Part shown: in pieces, positions 1-10,820 of the stretch
How the letters are laid out: each line of letters begins with the position of its first letter
Position numbering within the stretch: position 1 is the first letter of the stretch
Source of the DNA: Bigelowiella natans CCMP2755
Lineage: Eukaryota > Cercozoa > Chlorarachniophyceae
Assembly (NCBI GenBank): GCA_000320545.1
Contig: ADNK01001706.1
Location: forward strand, 35,001-68,100
DNA: 33,100 nucleotides
Reading direction: 5' to 3'
The notes under the pieces: generated by a model
Database searches by the model: none
Told to the model about the DNA's origin: nothing
What the model saw: the letters and a program-made list of their open reading frames with translations, nothing else
Translations under genes and position numbers: made by a program

Positions 1-428
1 AATGTGACGAGAAAGGATTGAAGAGGACTGAATTTTGTGACTGCTACTTCAGTGATTCCAGAGATCCCAAACAGCGCCTTTAGGCAAAACAGAAAAGTGT
101 TAAAGTATGATCGGATCTGTGGTCAAGTACACTGTATTCTATGGGAGCTGCTGCTGGCAATGTCGATGATGCCCAAAGCTACCGTGTCGCTAAATCCGAG
201 ACAGTGGCTGAAAAGAAGAACAAAAAGTTAATTCGGCTTAGGGCTGGCACCAGATATCTTATAATTCGTTCGTTCGAAAATCTACACTTTTTTTGTGGAG
301 TACCCGAAGGAAAGGAGGCATAAGAGTGTGGAATTGATAAGCGTCAGTCTGGGGGAGAAACAAGGAAGAATGTGAGCACACAAAAGGGAAGGGGAATCGA
401 TGTAATTCACACACGCGCAAACACAGAC

Positions 429-474
<46 letters not shown>

Positions 475-2482
475 GGGGGGTTGGGAACACATAGAGTTTC
501 AGATGCGAACCTCTGCACGGAGACCTTCGATTGAATCTTCTCGTCAGAGAAAAATAATGTTTGAATCAACTGCAGCGATGCAAGGACTGACTGGCCCGTC
601 GTACACGCCCACGCTATGGCACACCGTGTCCCTACCCCATCCATAAGGAGGTATCGTATCCTTCCTTTGACGAGCTGTGCGTTTGTTTCAAATTCCGTCG
701 ATGTGGATAGTTGCGATCACCAATTGCAAGGTAAAATGATAGCTTCGCGACAAGGAAATTACCGTGTCGCAGAATGGAAACAAATGGTATTTCAGAGGCA
801 TAACACCGAAGACGTAACCGGTGGCACGCTTCGTACGAAACGAGATTGTTCCATGGCTTCAAAAATTCTTTGTTTTCACCTTAGTTTCACCGAAAGCTGC
901 TGCTGACAGACGGTGCTCTAAGCCCTGTTTTCGAACAAGGAATGTGTTGTCGTTAGCAACGAACCCAATGCGAATCTGGGTCACCTTTCAACAAACGGCA
1001 TGGCAGCTGCTTGGGGGGAAGGGGGGGGAGCGAGTGAGTTTGTGAGGTGGCAAACTAATTCACATTGTCAGTTTAGTTGCGTTGAATTGGGCGTGGGACA
1101 AAGAATTTCATTTTTCTTGGTGTTTCTGTGGATTTCTGTTGATTGGGGAGGGAGGGCACAGAGATGAATCAGTTGCTAGGTTGTTGTCCCACGATGCTTC
1201 CATCCGCACCAATGAAAGACTTCTTTCTTTCTTTCTCAAACTGCACTTCCAAAGCGTTGCAAGACACACACACAAACACACAAACAGAGAGAGCAAGCAA
1301 GAGGGCTAGAGGGGTGCCCGACACAAATTGGGCACTTGCATGACATGCGCGACGTGTTGCAATGTTCAATTTGAACAATCACCACGTGAGCACTCGTTTC
1401 AAACTTCCCGCATGAGTTACATGCGTCGCATCTATACATCGACTACAGACACAGCATGCACAATGTGTGTACATGGATGCGCATGCACTAGTGCATGCGC
1501 GACACGCTGTCAGCGCCATTCTCTGGTTCTGCGCTGTCCAGATCTGGAGTTGTCTGTGGGGGTGCTAGCGAGTCTGCAACCGCTGTTGCTTCCTTTGTGA
1601 CAGCCAAACAGCAAATGTGTTGCCAGGTGTTGCGCCAGATGTCGAGCTTGCACTGCGCCAGCTAGCTCGATGCAGCACTAGCTGTCTCCGAATCCTAGAA
1701 TCAGCCAGCCGCACACAAGTGTTGCAGTTTGATCACATGCTAGCAGCATGCCAGCGTGCGTGTAGTTAGGCATCAAGCTACTGATTTGCGCTGTCGCTGT
1801 CGCACCCATGCACATGCATCGCTCCTGGCCATGCATCGCATGCGCACTAGCTCGCGGCACGATCAACGCCCCCTCTAGCCCTCCCCCCCAAGAAGCTAGC
1901 CACGCGTTCATTCTCGCACCAGCTCAATGATCTGCGTCGCAACGTGAACTTTTATCGTTATGTGGTTCAACACAAATACGGACTTAGCGCAAGTTCAAAC
2001 ATGATGAGATGCATGACGTGTGCGAAGCAAGCCACGCGTTCTCACGATCTGAATCTCTCAAAGATGTCCAGCTGGAGCGAACTACAGCGGAGACGATGGT
2101 GTTGCATTTCTACCAGCGCGAGAGCAAAAACGTTGTGCGGGAAAAATCCTGCATCAGCACCTGACATGTGCCGTGGCGGCATGCTGGCTGCCGGTTTCCT
2201 CGGAGGGAACGAGGAGGGGCAAGTCCCTCTCACCAGCCCGCCACCTCCATATCACTCATTAAACAATATAACAGAATAACATCTATCGTTCAGCAACACA
2301 ACATGAGTATAATGGAAAGCTACTTGAGGCATATAAAAATTCATCCTTGGATGAATTTTTTCTTTGCTTTATAATACGACACTGTACAAGGCATGAAAAA
2401 CTTGCAAGTCTTATCAAGGTGCTTCTTGGTACCAAGATTATTACGCATTTCCATCTGTAATTCCCCCAACCTCTATTCCTCT
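1..2482. other. Region without a recognised gene
   Basis: I found no convincing gene here. The longer open frames lie over pyrimidine/purine tracts (for example around 259-644) or are short and lack family motifs. A short frame at 141-323 has a protein-like start (GAAAGNVDDAQSYR) and could be part of a terminal exon entering from the left, but nothing confirms it. Positions 1320-1950 and 2160-2180 contain many TGCATG, GCATGC and GCTAGC palindromes, like the islands beyond other gene 3' ends in this window; this stretch lies downstream of the minus-strand EAF6 stop at 2483. Confidence 0.5.
431..480. repeat. (AG)n microsatellite followed by a G-run
   Basis: About 17 AG units (431-464) run directly into a homopolymer of about 17 G (464-480). 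This is a simple sequence repeat; homopolymer length is likely to vary or be misread. Confidence 0.95.
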
Positions 2483-2985
2483 CTATGGTTCGTAGTCATC
2501 ATCATCTGAGTAAGAGTAATTTTTATTTCTAGTGCTAGTTCTTTCCCGCCTCCGCATAGGGCGGTCTTGGATCTCGTCCTGCCCATCCTCCTCCTTAACC
2601 TGCATGATATACCAGCATTTATCAATATATATGTTTGAAATTTAGAAGGTGAGAAGCCATTGTTTAATAACTTTGAGACCTTCGGGGCAGTGGTGGAGGA
2701 GGTGGAGAAAATCCTGTCCTTTTCAACTATCTTCGCCCTCCGGACATTTTGACCTTGTTTTGGTTTTGCTGCATTATATCCTTCCCATCCTTTAACTACA
2801 TTACCATAATGACTAGTATCTGCGATATATGCCTCTTCAAGTTCGAATAATTGGCGCTCGGTGGACTTGAGGTCTTCTTCAATCTGTTGCTTACGCTGGA
2901 GAAGTGCTTTCATTTGTGCAGAGAACGAAGTCTTCGGATTCGCACTACTTTTCATGTTTTTTGGAAATATATCGGCCGGGAACAC
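2483..2985 (-). CDS. EAF6: EAF6/MEAF6-family subunit of NuA4-type histone acetyltransferase
   Basis: Two exons are proposed: 2985-2680 (102 codons) and 2599-2483 (38 codons plus TAG), giving 140 aa. The 80-nt intron (2679-2600) starts GTCTCA, ends TGCAG and is phase 0. Residues about 25-55 form a coiled coil (LLQRKQQIEEDLKSTERQ), followed by the family signature HYGNVVKGWEGY at 59-70 and a conserved patch RIFSTSS near 91-97. The spliced tail ends with an acidic SDDDDYEP stretch, which reads better than the unspliced frame. EAF6/MEAF6 is a small scaffold in NuA4, MOZ/MORF and HBO1 acetyltransferase complexes in the nucleus. Length suits the family. Met at 2985 or an in-frame Met ten codons later could be the start. 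It is divergent from the ubiquitin-ligase-like gene to the right. Confidence 0.85.
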
Positions 2986-3799
2986 TCTTCAATTCCCGGA
3001 GCTGCAAATATTCCAGCCAGCCCGTTTCAATTTATTTCCTGTTTCACAATGTTGCTTCTTACACAGAGCCGTGCGGCGCCATCCAGGCTCACAATCAGGT
3101 TTGAACGTGCGTCCGCCATTATTCATTGTCGCAGATAAAAACAGGACCCCTTTCATACCATACAATCTCATTGCTCCTTTCCCTGCCAGGCAAGATTTCA
3201 TTTGTCGTACGCGTGATTAGTCCTCGCATGCATTCGACATTTCAAAGATGTAATTCGTGTCGTAGATTGCAAATGTAGGCCGTTTGTTCAACGTTGCATC
3301 GGTCGGGTGAGAAGGATACGACTCGTACCCCAACCCGAACGTACCTTGTCCACGCGAGGGGCTCATCCTCAGAAATGGAAAATAATATGGAAAAGAATTG
3401 CGGGGAGAAAAAGAAGGAACGCAAAAGATCGAGCCGAGAGGTGAGCCTTTCTAAGAGAACGCTATGCGAAGCGGCGGCGTTCGCTGAGTCGGGAACAAAG
3501 GAAACAAAGGCGCGAAGGAAAACAGAAAGAAGGTCTCGAGTGCAAAGCAAAACACCTATGTGTGAGGCGATTCGGGGAGGGAAGGGGGGAGGGGGAGAGG
3601 GGGGAGAGGGGGACGGATATGAGGACGGTGGAGTCGGATTTATAGACAAGTAAAGTGTTTGTGGCATCATCATCATCATCATTTCTCTTTTTCTTTTTAC
3701 GTGGTGCTCGTTCTCCCGTGCAACAGCCCTTTGATCGTTACGTCTCCTGTACTTGCCATACATTTTGTCTCTGGAATTGCTCCCCCCACAGAGAGCGGC
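2986..3799. promoter_or_regulatory. Divergent intergenic region between EAF6 and the IBR/Rcat gene
   Basis: This region separates two head-to-head genes and should hold both promoters. A strong purine tract (3560-3615) and a TCA/CAT run (3664-3681) create long but compositionally biased open frames on both strands (3242-3805 minus, 3294-3653 plus) that I do not regard as genes. A polypyrimidine stretch ending CACAG at 3791 could be a splice acceptor for a 5' exon or 5' UTR intron of the downstream gene. I see no certain TATA element. Confidence 0.4.
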
Positions 3800-3843
3800 A
3801 TGCAAAGCGAGTATTCAGCAGGGAATACGAGCGATGCTAGTGA

Positions 3844-5016
3844 AAGAAGTCATGGCCGCCGGTCTCGCCCCCATCGCCGCCGCTCTCCCGCCTCCCCTTC
3901 CTTGAGATCTGCGTCAAGTCGAAGTGTGAGTCCTGGTCGAATGGCGGAGGGCGACAAGGCCGCGCCGCCCCCTTTGGAGGCTTGACATCGACTGACGTGC
4001 TTTGGGAGTGTGATTTGTGCAAGTTTGCGAAGAACCCTGACACGTGCGAAACCTGTGTGCGATGCGGATCTTACGGCGTTGTCGGGGGTGAGGAGGAGGA
4101 AGACTGGGAAGGCGCCCTCAAAGAGGAGCAGGGGTTTCCTTGCTCGGAGAACGATGAGGATGACGACGAGAATGGCGACGTGGGGGATGAGAAGGGCCAG
4201 GAAAGCTACTTGGACGAGGACGAGCTTACTTGGTTATTTTTCCAGTGCCTGAGAGAGCCGTGCAGAGCAGCCATGTGTCTACGCTGCGACAAAATGGTTG
4301 ATACGAGCAAAATGACCATGCACGACTGCTCGGGGACAATGAAGGCGTTAGATCTCTACAATAAGGCCATGGAAATTATCAACAACTCGACTTGGCAAAT
4401 TTGTCCCAAGTGCAAAAGAAGGGGTATCAAAGACCTCAACTGCACGCACATCACCTGCGATTGGTGCCTCTGCAAATGGTGCTACATGTGCGGCGGGGAA
4501 CTCACAAAAGGACATAACAATTGGAATAATTTGAATGATAAGAGGAAGAAAGAAGGGTGCTGCCCTCAGTATCTTAGAAAGCTATATGACCCAACTGGAA
4601 ATGATCCTGCGACTGCTCTCAAAATCTTTCATCTACACCGATTGGTGCTCGAAATGAAAAAAATTATTAGTGAGTTGTTCCACGAGGAGAAGAAGGCCAC
4701 GTTTACGAAAATGGTGAAGCGGTACATGCCCGCTGGCATCGCGGAGGACATGGCAGCTTTCAGACAGCTGCAAGATGTCATTAAACGATACTTCAAGAAG
4801 TCTGACCAGGCGTGGATTCCCGTCAATTCCTGGGATTGGATGTCTGCCAATGATAATGATGGGGCCCCGCCTTTATCGGTCGCCAGTGGAGAGGTTGAGA
4901 GCGTGAGGAGGGAACAGGTGGATGTTCCGTTAGTAAGACGAGCGGCAGAACTAGAAAGAGAAATTGAAAGAGAACAAGAAAGGGCACGAGATATGGCACG
5001 ACGAGGTAGGCAATGA
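3844..5016 (+). CDS. RanBP2-type zinc finger plus IBR/Rcat protein, RBR-like ubiquitin ligase; 5' end unresolved
   Basis: The frame is open from 3844 to the stop at 5014-5016 but has no in-frame ATG before the zinc finger, so a 5' exon is missing. Numbering from codon 3982: residues 8-28 make a RanBP2 finger (W8, C10, C13, N18, C25, C28); 36-80 is very acidic; C89, C94, C99, C102, H115 and C116 look like an IBR domain; C141-C170 is the Rcat/RING2 domain, with KDLNCTHITC placing C154 at the catalytic position. A basic, Glu/Arg-rich helix ends the protein. RBR ligases pass ubiquitin through that Rcat cysteine. I see no RING1, so E2 binding is unclear. One consistent 5' model starts at ATG 3800 and splices 3840-3979, joining an MQSEYSAGNTSD leader; an RS-rich frame (3800-3985) competes with it. 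Confidence 0.72.
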   Translation, partial: KKSWPPVSPPSPPLSRLPFLEICVKSKCESWSNGGGRQGRAAPFGGLTSTDVLWECDLCKFAKNPDTCETCVRCGSYGVVGGEEEEDWEGALKEEQGFPCSENDEDDDENGDVGDEKGQESYLDEDELTWLFFQCLREPCRAAMCLRCDKMVDTSKMTMHDCSGTMKALDLYNKAMEIINNSTWQICPKCKRRGIKDLNCTHITCDWCLCKWCYMCGGELTKGHNNWNNLNDKRKKEGCCPQYLRKLYDPTGNDPATALKIFHLHRLVLEMKKIISELFHEEKKATFTKMVKRYMPAGIAEDMAAFRQLQDVIKRYFKKSDQAWIPVNSWDWMSANDNDGAPPLSVASGEVESVRREQVDVPLVRRAAELEREIEREQERARDMARRGRQ

Positions 5017-5715
5017 AGGATGCGAAGGCGAGTAAGTACGGCTTTGGTTCATCACGGGCAAAGGCAAGGACGAGGAGGACCAAACGGGATAGGAGCTAGA
5101 TGGCGAGGGCGAGGGCTAAGATGAGCATTCGGAAGAGCATGGAGCGGGGAACATCCGATGTAGGTCTGTAGAGCTTCATGGGGCGCCAGACGACGCAGCG
5201 TCGTGGCACTTGCACATGCTTAGCATGCAAATTAACTGCGCATGCATGCACGCACTGTGCATGCTGAGTCATCCACCTCTTTATACGTGCAGGGTGGTCA
5301 AAGACGCATATCTAGACAAGTAGACCTGTAATAGACATGATATTACGTTGTCTATGATGCATGCTAGCTTCAATTGTCATGCGTGCACGATAATTGCAGC
5401 ATTTTGATTGGGCTAACATAAAGCTAACGTCAAGTGTAATCGCGATTTCATGCACTGATTCGTGATGCATGCATTCATGCTTACAACTAGACAATATAAA
5501 AAGCGCAGCATGTATTAGTCACTAGCATAGAGCAGCATAGATTCGGTCCGCCTGATTACTACGCGTAGTTGTCGCAAGATTTGAACAAGTCTTGTCGCAA
5601 AAGTAATAGCAATAAATGGAGACAGCCAAAGCTAATAAGCACGTTTCGTGTGTAAATGGGATTTTGACGTGACACATACAGTTTAATGACTAAAGTTCAA
5701 TCTCGCCTCAGACAA
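5017..5715. repeat. GCATGC/GCTAGC palindrome island between convergent gene ends
   Basis: This tail-to-tail gap contains at least six GCATGC hexamers (for example around 5229, 5240-5250, 5258, 5358 and 5463) plus GCTAGC-like and TGCATG motifs, mixed with ordinary AT-rich sequence. No gene is seen. The same type of island occurs in the other convergent gaps of the window. Confidence 0.6.
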
Positions 5716-7302
5716 TCAGAAAACAGCGGCATACCGCTCACAAATAGCTGCCTCATCGAGATCCTTCATCACATCCACTTCGTGGCGCTTGTGCTGAAGG
5801 TACAGGTCGGCAAGCTCGCGTGGAATGAGCTGATTTCTCAACCCCTCGTCCTTCTCAAACCGATCAAGAGCGTCGCCTAGCGACAGAGGCAGCCTCTCTA
5901 TTCCCATCGAAGCAAGCTCCGCCGCTTCCAACACGCTCAGATCCTCGTGCGTAACCGTCGGTGCTGAGAGCTGGTGTATCACCCCTTGCGTCCCTGCCGC
6001 CAATATGGCCCCGAGCTGCAGATAGGGGCTGGCGGAGCAGTCGGAGGCGCGAAACTCAAGGTTTGTCCCCGGTGCAGGATCTTTGCCTTTTCGCTCGTCC
6101 CCAGGGCAGATGCGCAAGGCCGCCTCGCGGTCTCGATATCCAAGGTTGTTGAAGGGAGCAGACCAGCGGTGGGGGACAAGGCGCTGGTAGGACACAACGC
6201 TGGAAGCAGTGATAGCGATAATCTGGGGAAGAGCTCGAAGCACGCCGGAGGCAAACTGCAGAGCAGGCCTTGACAGTTTGCTGGTGGAGCTCGCGTCGTA
6301 CGTGATGGGGCGGCCGTTCTCCCAAAAGCTCAGGTGTATGTGTAGGCCGTTTCCGACCCCACCCGCCGTGCGGAGCGGCGTGAAACTCACCCTTTCACCG
6401 AAGCGAATTGCTGTCTCGCGAACGACCTGGCGCAGCACAACGGCCTGGTCAGCAGCTTCCAGAGGCGGTTTGGGGGATATTGTCACCTCACACTGCCCCG
6501 GAGCAGCTTCTGGCATGAACGTGTCAGGATCAAGCCCGGCTGCTCGAAGCGTCGCCAGCAGCGTGCGTGCGAAAGGGTGCACCTTCAAGAAGGCCGCTAG
6601 ATTGTACGCACAGCTGGGCGAGTGATCGGCGCCGCTGTAGTAGAATTCGTGCTCAAAGGCTACAAGGACATCTATCCCCGTCAGCTCGCGAAGCCTGCAA
6701 GGATTACAGGATAGGGCAACATCGAAGTTAATAGATGGGTGTGAGCATATTTTTCTTTTTGCGATCTGAGAGTTGTGATGAATGCCGGCAATGCACCGTT
6801 GGGCGACTTCTTCGGTTTACCGAGTTATGCTGTTGCGAAGATACGAGCGGAGGCAGCAGTTCCAGTCGGAGCCATCCGGGTTTTTTAAGTCTCCAAGAAC
6901 AAAGCGCTGCGCGGGCGTTGTGCCGTCTTTGAAGTCGATGCTGTATTCTGCTGACACGTCGGGCATGAGAGTGAGATCTCCTAGACTTCCGTATGGCGTG
7001 GGCGCGATGTCCCCAAATGAGGTCAGCTGGATTTGTGTCGGGCACCATCTGAGGGGAAGAGTGTGTGGGCGCGTAGGGAAAGGGGGGGGGGGGGGGACAC
7101 TCATCAACATTTTTATTCGTTCGAGGTGCAGTGAGACTTGCTATGGATTGTACCCAATTCCATCCCGCAAGCGCTTGGCCCTTTGAGCTTCGGGAAAGGC
7201 CTTGCCTCGAATCTGGCCTGATATGTCGGAGCACACCGCCATCACCAACTCCTCTCCACGGGGCTGCTGCCTACTCTGCGCTTCCGTGTGGATGCAGGCC
7301 AT
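5716..7302 (-). CDS. Type I-like glutamine synthetase (GlnA/FluG/PuuA superfamily)
   Basis: Three exons join in phase: 7302-7154, 7048-6821 and 6694-5716, giving 451 aa, the usual length for GSI-like enzymes. Introns are 105 and 126 nt with GT-AG ends; the first carries a C-run before its acceptor (G-run 7082-7096 on the plus strand). N-terminal beta-grasp motifs are ISGQIRGKAFP (about 27-37) and PYGSLGDLTLMPD (about 66-78). Catalytic motifs are FEHEFY (E140, E142), PGQCEV (E195), GNGLHIHLS (H244, H246), PHRW (R302) and NLEFR (E339, R341). These enzymes make gamma-glutamyl amides from glutamate, ATP and ammonia or an amine. No adenylylation-site motif typical of bacterial GlnA was seen, so the substrate may be an amine other than ammonia. 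The start at 7302 gives a family-like N terminus; an upstream in-frame Met at 7500 is less likely. No targeting peptide is evident. Confidence 0.9.
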
Positions 7303-7791
7303 GTGGACGAGGAAGGGAGGGGGGGAGGGTAAGGCTGCAGCGCCGCCGGCGCGTGCTCTTCGTGTGCACCGGCGCATCACAGCATTGAATGCCAAAAAGA
7401 GCACGTCCGCGATTTGTCTGGACCAGTCAAAGCAGATGCACGCAGAACAAATTTCATGCGAAATTCGACCGACGACAACCTTTTGGTTGGGGCTCGCCAT
7501 AAAGTGACGCGTGACGTGTTTGTGTGAGTTCGTGACAGCCCGTTTCAGCGTGGTGCCAGAATCAACCGACTTCCAATGGACTTCCTTCGCGAGGCTGTTT
7601 GCTTGTCACCTGTTGTTGTTCTTGTTTTGAATGGGAAATGAAACTCGGCTTGAATTTGTCGCAAGGAAAGCCTACGCCCCAAGAATTATCAATCGTGCCG
7701 TAGATGCACGGGAACATTCTCCTTGCGACAACACAATTTCAGCTTTTTTTTATCTAATTCTAACTTCAATTTTGGCATTGCATCGCCGAAG
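7303..7791. promoter_or_regulatory. Short head-to-head promoter region (GS-like / DUF1995 genes)
   Basis: About 490 bp separate the two divergent start codons, so both promoters and any 5' UTRs must fit here or overlap. No simple repeat island and no GCATGC cluster is present. I see no clear TATA box. A shared bidirectional promoter is an inference from spacing only. Confidence 0.4.
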
Positions 7792-8836
7792 ATGTCACGT
7801 GTCCTGCTCCTCTTGTGTGGGCTCGGGGCCTCTGCTCGCCCCCCTCTCACCTCTCTCAAGCCAGTATCCCACGGTGCAACATTTCCCTTTCTATGATAGC
7901 TGTTTGTTGTCGTCATCGAAGCCACGCCTCGTTTTTGACCCTCCCTCCAACCTCAGGCTCTTCTTCGAGGTGCGCGTCGGCAGTAGGGATCATCGGAAAG
8001 GGGCTCTCTTCGTCGCACATGGGCAGTAGGCTACGTGCCGTCCAAAAGCAGCCCGGGGCTACCCCTCTCCAGCGAAACATGAAGACATGGGCATTTTCCG
8101 GCTCCGGATTCCCAAGGTTTGAAACCTTTTTTGGGCAAAGCTCGTGACTGTGACTATGTCCTCCCCCCCTTCCGCAGCAACTACAACGATGTCGTGAGGA
8201 GGGCTTCAGGAGCGGTGAGGCAGATGATTGAAGATGGGAAACAGCTGATCGAGGTATCATAAGTTTTAAAGTCATCGATATATGCTGCTGCAGTGTGAAA
8301 TGACGCGGCATGCGCCAACGCATGAAGCATCCGTTGTATGGTTTTCGGGATAGATTGAATTCCCGGTCACGGGGCTTGCTGCAGTGCCTGGTGATGGAGA
8401 AGGGGCAGGGGAAATGACCCTCTCTGCTCAGGTGAGCGACGCTTGTTTTCGTGGAATCCTCTGTGCCGAGATTTGTATCTGCATGTTCTGTTTCCTGCTG
8501 CTAGCATTCATGTGTCAATCGCTTTTCCAAATTTTACCCAGAGCTTATCACTGTGACTGAGAGAATCACTTTTCGCTTAACTTGTCAAAAGTATACTCGG
8601 GAAATACTGATTGCGATGGAGAGCATGAACAGGCGCACGCGTGTATTCTTCCCTGACGAGCAAGAGGTATGTTGTCTCCCGAACGGTTACCACAAAACAT
8701 AACATCTATGATGCCACTGCCGCATTCAATTTGGAAGCATAGCCTTTTGGGCCAAAAATTATATGAAAAACTGACTCACTATATGAAAATAGTCATGTAT
8801 TGTATTCAGAAGGGAGGAGAGAGGAGGAGAGAGGAG

Positions 8837-8869
<33 letters not shown>

Positions 8870-9024
8870 AAGCAACAGAGCGATCATGTTCTCACCAACA
8901 CCTACTAGCATGAGAAATGTTGTCGTTGGTAATAGGCCAAACGGCAGACTAAACTCTTCAAGGATGTGAACAACATCAAAATCGATTTCCTCACCCGCCC
9001 ATCTCCTCTTGGTACATTAGTGCA

Positions 9025-9066
<42 letters not shown>

Positions 9067-9091
9067 CATATATGAGAGAGAGAGAAAGAGA

Positions 9092-9141
<50 letters not shown>

Positions 9142-10621
9142 GTTTACAGTTGCTTTGAATAAGGACAGTTTATTCAAAAACCTGGTCTCATATATTGTGA
9201 TCAAAGCTTCGACTTATCAAAAATTCTACTACTACTACCACTACCACCGTCTACAGTGGGTTGAATCTCTTCCTTACATTTCTTCTCTGCTCTTTACCGG
9301 TGGTGAGATGGCCCTTGTGCACATCGCGCTATCTTCCACTGATGCTGGGGATTTTCGGACGATGAGTCAGAAACACATTGCGATTAATGCGTGGAATATG
9401 ATTTCAGGCGACTTAGGGCTGGACCCATTCAAAGTCGAGATGCGCGATCGCATCAAGGTCGACGACGAACTCTTCGTCATCGGTAGCCTTCCCACGTGCC
9501 GTGCACGCCGCAAATGCCTTTCTCGAGAAGGAGAGCAATCAACTACTGGCCGCGCGCGTCGCAATTGGGCCGCCTACGTCCTCTCACATTGCCGTTGTCA
9601 ATGTCGTTGCGTCCTTGTTTCGACTGACCTATTTCTCGCCGTTGTGATCTTTAATTTGTTGGTGCCGTATAAGCCTATCCTTCCTTCAACCCGAACGAGA
9701 TGATAGCTGTGCGGGAACTTGCAGACCAGGATGATATGCGAAGGTAGGTTTGCTGATATGTTCAGCATTTATTGCTTTGCTAGGAGACGAATCTCCCAAA
9801 GCATAGTGTCCGTCTTTATCAAACTTTGGCTCCACCCCCAACCCCTCCCCCCTTCCCCATCCTTCCTTATCTGCTTCTCCATATCAGACCAATAATCGTG
9901 ATAAACGGGGAGCTTGACCGGATAAGATCAGGTGTAGATGCATACAGTATACAAAGTTAATCGCGAGTATGTAACGGTTCGTGCATCTACCTCCCGCATA
10001 TGTCTGACACATATTTTCCCCGCTGGGTCGGTAGGGTATTACCCAGCGTTTTTCTATCCGCGACTCCAAGGAGCGATGAAGGGCTTCCTCGAGAATTTTG
10101 ACCAGGCACTGTATATACACAACTTCAAGGGCACACGGGGAGGTGCGACTCACCCTTTTAGCAATGGAGGGAAATCCTCGTCATCCTCATCACCCTATAT
10201 GGCGGTTGGGGAAAATTATCATCATCCTCGTCACCATTTATCATCGTCATTCGCTTGAGACTTTTTGAGAGCAATGTGAACATCGCCTAAACAATAGGCG
10301 CTCTGTTGCGGACATATCCTGGAGAGTACCAAGTCTTCAGAAGAGATGGTAATAAAATGCGTGTGTGCTGGGTGGGGGCTAGGGAGGGCGGCGGAGCTGC
10401 GCCTTGGATGTAAAACAAGATAGAATGTGCAGACGAAGGAGTCAGCTAACTGGAAGCTGAATCGAATTTTCCCTCCCTACCCTAAATTTAAGAAAATATG
10501 TTCTCCATTATTAATTTCCTCTACACTTCTGTTTGAATGTTGATTTCCCTATAATTCTGCCTCTCTCTCCCCCTCCCTCTCTCTCTCTCTCTCTCCCTCT
10601 CTCTCACCCTCTCCCTCTCTC

Positions 10622-10662
<41 letters not shown>

Positions 10663-10820
10663 CGTGATGGCTACCGTTTTGTCTGTGTGCCTTTTACTCT
10701 GGATTGCACACGGGTGCGACTTTATGTTCAGGCCTGGGCATCGATGTTCGAGAAGTTCATTCGCAAGAAAAAATGCCTTCCTTAAAGGAGGTGTCCCTCG
10801 AGATATTACCACGTTACTGA
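7792..10820 (+). CDS. Plastid-type DUF1995 protein with bipartite targeting presequence
   Basis: Twelve exons join in continuous phase with GT-AG introns: 7792-7873, 7957-8116, 8178-8253, 8354-8431, 8592-8666, 8936-9011, 9408-9482, 9674-9743, 9888-9931, 10035-10142, 10298-10348, 10732-10820; total 327 aa. DUF1995 motifs run in order: YNDVVRRASGAVRQMIEDGK (about 83-102), IEFPVTGL, RTRVFFPDEQEAKRQ (about 147-161), DDELFVIAYPSFNPNEM (about 201-217), RPIIVINGELDRIRSGYYP (about 231-249), LLRTYPGEYQV (about 284-294). The family includes LOW PSII ACCUMULATION 3, a chloroplast factor needed for photosystem II assembly; this protein may not share that exact role. The N terminus MSRVLLLLCGLGASA is a signal peptide, followed by about 60 Ser/Arg-rich residues resembling a transit peptide, as expected for a complex plastid. 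Three introns hold microsatellites. Confidence 0.88.
8813..8875. repeat. (GA)n / (GGAGA)n purine microsatellite in a DUF1995 intron
   Basis: A purine tract of imperfect GAGGA then GA units lies inside the intron 8667-8935. It is not coding in the spliced model. Confidence 0.9.
9028..9138. repeat. Adjacent (TA)n and (GA)n microsatellites in a DUF1995 intron
   Basis: A TA tract (9028-9062) and a GA tract (9073-9138) lie within the 396-nt intron 9012-9407. They create an artificial open frame that runs into exon 7; the acceptor ATTTCAG at 9407 gives the family-consistent junction LG-DLGLDPF. Confidence 0.92.
10559..10663. repeat. (CT)n followed by (GT)n microsatellite in a DUF1995 intron
   Basis: Polypyrimidine CT repeats (10559-10624) followed by GT repeats (about 10627-10661) lie in the last intron (10349-10731). 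Confidence 0.93.

Noticed and set aside
282-644. 120-codon and neighbouring minus-strand frames
   Set aside because: They are produced by the (AG)n and G-run microsatellite (Ser-Leu and Pro repeats) and show no motif.
3242-3805. 187-codon minus-strand frame
   Set aside because: Pyrimidine-rich low-complexity translation (Pro/Ser/Phe runs) opposite another biased frame; no domain.
8966-9407. Long open frame through the TA and GA repeats in the DUF1995 gene
   Set aside because: Microsatellite translation (Tyr-Ile and Arg-Glu repeats) within an intron; family motif continuity supports splicing.
9483-9673. A frameshifted coding stretch (AFPRAVHAANAFLEKES and following) after DDELFVI in the DUF1995 gene
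   Set aside because: It reads as protein in another frame, but a GT-AG intron 9483-9673 gives FVI-AYPSFNPNEM in phase and restores the family motif, so no frameshift is needed.
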